Part shown: positions 14,177 to 16,945 of the stretch, piece after piece
Position numbering within the stretch: position 1 is the stretch's first letter
Layout of the letters: each line of letters begins with the position of its first letter
Assembly (NCBI GenBank): GCA_002368955.1
Contig: DFDY01000086.1
Span: 1 to 16,945 of the forward strand
Direction of reading: 5' to 3'
DNA length: 16,945 nucleotides
Origin: Bacteroidales bacterium UBA3816
Lineage (GTDB): Bacteria > Bacteroidota > Bacteroidia > Bacteroidales > P3
Notes under the pieces: model-generated
Database searches by the model: none
Seen by the model: the letters and a program-made list of their open reading frames with translations, nothing else
What the model was told of the DNA's origin: nothing
Translations under genes and position numbers: made by a program

Positions 14177-15811
14177 CTAGTCTGCCGTGAGTTTCACCTT
14201 GGTCTTTAATGCCTGGTTGATTTCGGTGTCGAAGGGGACGGAAATCTTATAGTAGGCATTGTCGCCATAGAGCGAGTAGGCCAAGAGGGCACAATAGCGG
14301 TTGCGCATCTCGGCTCCGTATTTGCTAATGGTAACCGGGTCGCGGGTCAGCCCTTTCTTGTCGCCTTCGCGAAGGATAGATTCGAAGAGGGCATTGTCCA
14401 CCCGGAAGCCTTTTTCATAATCTTCAAACGTAGGATAACGCTGGATGAGGTTGTCATACTGGGTGAAAAGCTGGCGGTAGAGCACCTGCTCAAAAGCCTG
14501 GTTGGAGATAAGGTTGTTGTAATAGACCAAATGGATGTCGCGGAAATAGGGCAGGGCCACGTCGGGCTGTATGCCACCGCCACCATACACCTTGCGGCCG
14601 TTTTTAGTCAGGAAAGGCTCCGAGGTGGTGTCGGGAGTGTTGAGGACAGAGTCGGCTGCATTATAGTCACTCAAAATACGGTTTAGGTAGTCCATATAGT
14701 ACTCATCGGTGCCCTTGTCGTAGGGGCGCTGAATGCAGCGGCCCGAGGGTGAATAATAGCGTGCGATGGTCAGCATTACTGCAGCATTGCCTGGGAGGTC
14801 GTACTTGTGCTGCACCAGTCCCTTGCCAAAACTGCGATGGCCGATGATGGCACCGCGGTCGTTGTCCTGAATTGCGCCGCTTAGGACTTCGCTGGCCGAG
14901 GCAGAGTGCTCGTTGATGAGCACCGTGAGCCGTCCCTCTTCAAAGAGGCCCCCGCTGGTGGCATATATGTTGCGGCGGGCGACATGGGCTCCCTGAGTGT
15001 AGACGATGAGGTCGCCCTTGGGCAGCAGTTCGTCGGCCATGTTGATGGCCGACTCCAACACACCGCCAGAATTGTTTCGGAGGTCCACCACCAGATGTTT
15101 CATACCTTGCTGGTTGAGTTCCAGCAGTGCTGAGTGGAACTCGCTGGCAGTAGTCTCTGCAAAACGGAGCACAAGGATATAGCCAGTAGTCTTGTCCAGC
15201 ATGAGTGCCGCCGGAATAGAGCTGTACTGTATCACATCGCGGGGCACTTTGATTCTGTGTATCTTAGCACTCCCCCCGCGCTGCACGCCAAGGGTGACGG
15301 TGCTGAAGCGGGGACCACGGATGAGGTCGACAACACTGGAGGAGACTTTGGTCATGCCAGTGCCCGAAACCCGCGTAGTGTCGACATAGATGATGCGGTC
15401 GCCCGCATGGACACCCGCATGGGCCGCAGGGCTGCCGGAGATAACGTTGGAAGCAAAGACTGTGTCATTCAGATAGGCAAGGGTAACACCGATGCCATGA
15501 AACTGGCCATGTATCACCTCGGCCTCCTTGGCATAATTAGTGGGAGTGAGATAGGTGCTGTGGGGGTCGAGGGTGGAGAGCATCGCATTCATTATCTGAT
15601 TGGAGATAGAGTCGTAGTTGACACTGTCGACATAGGCTGACTCTACCAAATCCAACAGCTCATTTACCTGGGCACTCATCAGACTTTTATCGGCACTTTT
15701 CTGCCCAGAGCCCGAACCTACCTTGGGAGCGGAAATCACACCGATAAGCAGGCCCACAACCAGGGCCAGCAACACGATGCCAAGGGAAAATGTGTGTTTT
15801 TTCTTCGTCAT
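14177..15811 (-). CDS. S41 family C-terminal processing protease
   Basis: The protein has 544 residues from the ATG at 15811. An in-frame TTG at 15829 would add six residues (MRYPSA), but the ATG followed by MTKKKHTF is a better start ahead of the membrane anchor (about 9-27). A helical region precedes a PDZ domain (about 100-185, with GIGVTLAYLND and SPAAHAGVHAGDRI). The peptidase core contains VVDLRNNSGG (about 241-250), SASASE (303-308) with the nucleophilic serine, and FGKG with the catalytic lysine near 330. CTP/Prc proteases cleave C-termini of envelope proteins in the periplasm. The C-terminal 150 residues are a helical extension. It follows the NUDIX gene by 29 nt and has no terminator after it. 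Confidence 0.94.
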   Translation of the reverse strand: MTKKKHTFSLGIVLLALVVGLLIGVISAPKVGSGSGQKSADKSLMSAQVNELLDLVESAYVDSVNYDSISNQIMNAMLSTLDPHSTYLTPTNYAKEAEVIHGQFHGIGVTLAYLNDTVFASNVISGSPAAHAGVHAGDRIIYVDTTRVSGTGMTKVSSSVVDLIRGPRFSTVTLGVQRGGSAKIHRIKVPRDVIQYSSIPAALMLDKTTGYILVLRFAETTASEFHSALLELNQQGMKHLVVDLRNNSGGVLESAINMADELLPKGDLIVYTQGAHVARRNIYATSGGLFEEGRLTVLINEHSASASEVLSGAIQDNDRGAIIGHRSFGKGLVQHKYDLPGNAAVMLTIARYYSPSGRCIQRPYDKGTDEYYMDYLNRILSDYNAADSVLNTPDTTSEPFLTKNGRKVYGGGGIQPDVALPYFRDIHLVYYNNLISNQAFEQVLYRQLFTQYDNLIQRYPTFEDYEKGFRVDNALFESILREGDKKGLTRDPVTISKYGAEMRNRYCALLAYSLYGDNAYYKISVPFDTEINQALKTKVKLTAD

Positions 15812-15840
15812 AGCAGATGGATAACGCAATTATCCCATAA

Positions 15841-16284
15841 TTATTGCCCCTGGGCAATACCCAGCCGCTGCAAGGCCACCTGCAGCACTTCGTCATGGTC
15901 GAATGCCAACGGCGGCACCTCGTTCAGGGCAAACCAGCGGGCGTCGGCAGCGTCGTCGGCCCCTTTCACTTCGGCCAGCGGCACCTCGGCCAGAAAGGCC
16001 ACGGTGATGGTGCGGCCTCGCGGGTCACGGTCTATGGCACTGAAACTTTTCAGCTCCTCGAAACGGATAGGCACCTCAAGGCCCGTTTCCTCTTTCAACT
16101 CGCGACGAGCGCACTGTTCCAATGTCTCGTCCATGTTGAGGAAACCACCGGGGAAAGCCCACATGCCCCGGAAGGGTTCATTCCCTCGCTGCACCAATAG
16201 CACGCGACGCGTACCGTCTGGTGCCAGTCCGAAGATGACGCAGTCGGTGGTGACGGCCGGGCGGGGATATTTGTAGGTATACAT
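15841..16284 (-). CDS. NUDIX hydrolase
   Basis: The protein has 147 residues and is cytoplasmic. The Nudix box is complete: G47 then E53, R61-E62, E65-E66 and G68 (GFLNMDETLEQCARRELKEE), which binds the Mg ions that drive pyrophosphate hydrolysis. The preceding MWAFPGGF and the N-terminal PRPAVTTDCVIFG resemble ADP-ribose pyrophosphatase or MutT-like members. The substrate cannot be assigned from sequence; ADP-ribose, nucleotide sugars or oxidised dNTPs are possible. The gene lies 28 nt after cysS and 29 nt before the protease, so the three are likely co-transcribed. The ATG at 16284 immediately precedes the conserved start, so it is well supported. Confidence 0.9.
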   Translation of the reverse strand: MYTYKYPRPAVTTDCVIFGLAPDGTRRVLLVQRGNEPFRGMWAFPGGFLNMDETLEQCARRELKEETGLEVPIRFEELKSFSAIDRDPRGRTITVAFLAEVPLAEVKGADDAADARWFALNEVPPLAFDHDEVLQVALQRLGIAQGQ

Positions 16285-16312
16285 TTACTGATCAGCTGAA
16301 TCAAAGTGGGAT

Positions 16313-16945
16313 TTACAATTCATATGTGGCACCGTCCCTACCGTCCTTCACAGTCACCCCGAGGGCGCTGAGGGCGTCACGAATCTTGTCGCTAGTAGCC
16401 CAATCTTTGTTGGCCTTGGCGGTGGCGCGGATGTCCAATATCATCTTCATCAGGCCGTCGATGAGGGCACCGTTGTCGCTGCTGGCCTCGTCACGCAGCC
16501 CCATCACCTCAAACACGAAGGTGTCCATCACACCCTTCAGCTCGTCGATGTCGGCCTGGGTGAGGGTGGCTTTCTTGTCGCTGACGGTGTTGATAACCTT
16601 GGCCATATCGAAAAGGTGGCTGATGACGATGGGGGTGTTCAGGTCGTCATTCATGGCGTCGTAGCACTTCTGGCGGTACTCCTTCACGTCCACGCTGCTG
16701 CTCTTGGAAGGCTGCAGGCGTTGAAGGGTCTTGTAGGCCTGCATCAGACGGGCGTAGCCCTTCTCGGCGGCAATGAGGGCCTCATTGCTGAAGTCCACCG
16801 TGCTGCGATAGTGGGCCTGAAGGATGAAGAAACGGATGGTCATGGGCGTGTAGGCCTGCTGCAGCAGCTTGTGGTTGCCGGTGAAGAACTCGTCGAGGGT
16901 GATGAAGTTGCCCAGCGACTTGCCCATCTTCTGCCCGTTGATGGT
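16313..16945 (-). CDS. cysS: Cysteinyl-tRNA synthetase, C-terminal part (cut by window edge)
   Basis: Only the last 210 codons lie in the window; the frame is open to the right end. The visible sequence begins TINGQKMGKSLGNFITLDEF, which contains the KMSKS-type loop as KMGKS. It is followed by the helical stem region (TPMTIRFFILQAHYRSTVDFS) and the DALR-like anticodon-binding part (MNDDLNTP, ending in DGRDGATYEL). These are characteristic of CysRS, which charges tRNA-Cys. The zinc-binding and HIGH motifs would lie beyond the window. An internal ATG at 16927 is part of KMGKS, not a real start. It is the first visible gene of a long minus-strand run and is followed 28 nt later by the NUDIX gene. 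Confidence 0.95.
   Translation of the reverse strand, partial: TINGQKMGKSLGNFITLDEFFTGNHKLLQQAYTPMTIRFFILQAHYRSTVDFSNEALIAAEKGYARLMQAYKTLQRLQPSKSSSVDVKEYRQKCYDAMNDDLNTPIVISHLFDMAKVINTVSDKKATLTQADIDELKGVMDTFVFEVMGLRDEASSDNGALIDGLMKMILDIRATAKANKDWATSDKIRDALSALGVTVKDGRDGATYEL

Noticed and set aside
15812..15829. Upstream TTG start for the S41 protease
   Set aside because: The extension adds only six residues before a normal ATG that directly precedes the basic-hydrophobic anchor, so the ATG at 15811 is preferred.

Overview
The window looks like a chromosomal segment of a Bacteroidales-type bacterium (phylum Bacteroidota). Four things suggest this. A 1486-residue secreted protein ends in a type IX secretion (T9SS) type A sorting domain. 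Promoters match the Bacteroidota pattern of TTTG, about 19 bp, then TAnnTTTG. There are no clear Shine-Dalgarno sequences. The families (DUF2795, DUF2520, TlpA with an N-terminal DUF4369-like domain, Mrp lacking CxxC) are ones I associate with this phylum. Coding DNA is GC-rich and spacers are AT-rich. I cannot assign genus or species.

Left part (1-9000, all + strand). A small acidic lipoprotein stands alone between its own promoter and terminator. It is followed by trpS (tryptophanyl-tRNA synthetase), preceded by a good promoter and a structured leader holding a possible 22-codon upstream ORF. Next is a GDP-mannose pyrophosphorylase gene with a strong terminator. A gene-free 320-bp stretch follows that contains a compact MITE-like element with terminal inverted repeats, internal hairpins and a possible 7-bp target duplication. 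After it come a putative lipoprotein and an outer-membrane beta-barrel protein. The last gene is the very large modular T9SS cargo protein, with four PKD-like/adhesin-like units and two InlB-like repeats, behind a spacer with phased direct repeats.

Middle (9072-10982, - strand). Three tightly packed housekeeping genes read from a clear promoter near 10982-10952: a small acidic DUF2795 protein, a Rossmann/DUF2520 putative oxidoreductase and a TatD-family metal-dependent DNase. The last two overlap by 14 bp.

Right part (11047-16945, - strand). A long run of same-strand genes: the 3' part of cysS (cut by the window edge), a NUDIX hydrolase, an S41 carboxy-terminal processing protease, a TlpA-like thioredoxin, the Mrp iron-sulfur ATPase, a NifU-C (Nfu) scaffold and a PduO-type cobalamin adenosyltransferase. 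It ends at a strong terminator. The tlpA-mrp-nfu-pduO block groups envelope thiol redox, Fe-S carriers and B12 activation. The mrp-nfu spacer is almost entirely a heptanucleotide tandem array that also encodes the end of Mrp.

Most genes are ordinary core genes. I did not find a defence system, CRISPR array, prophage, transposase, tRNA or rRNA. The most unusual items are the MITE-like element, the heptamer array, the trpS leader and the T9SS cargo with its upstream region.
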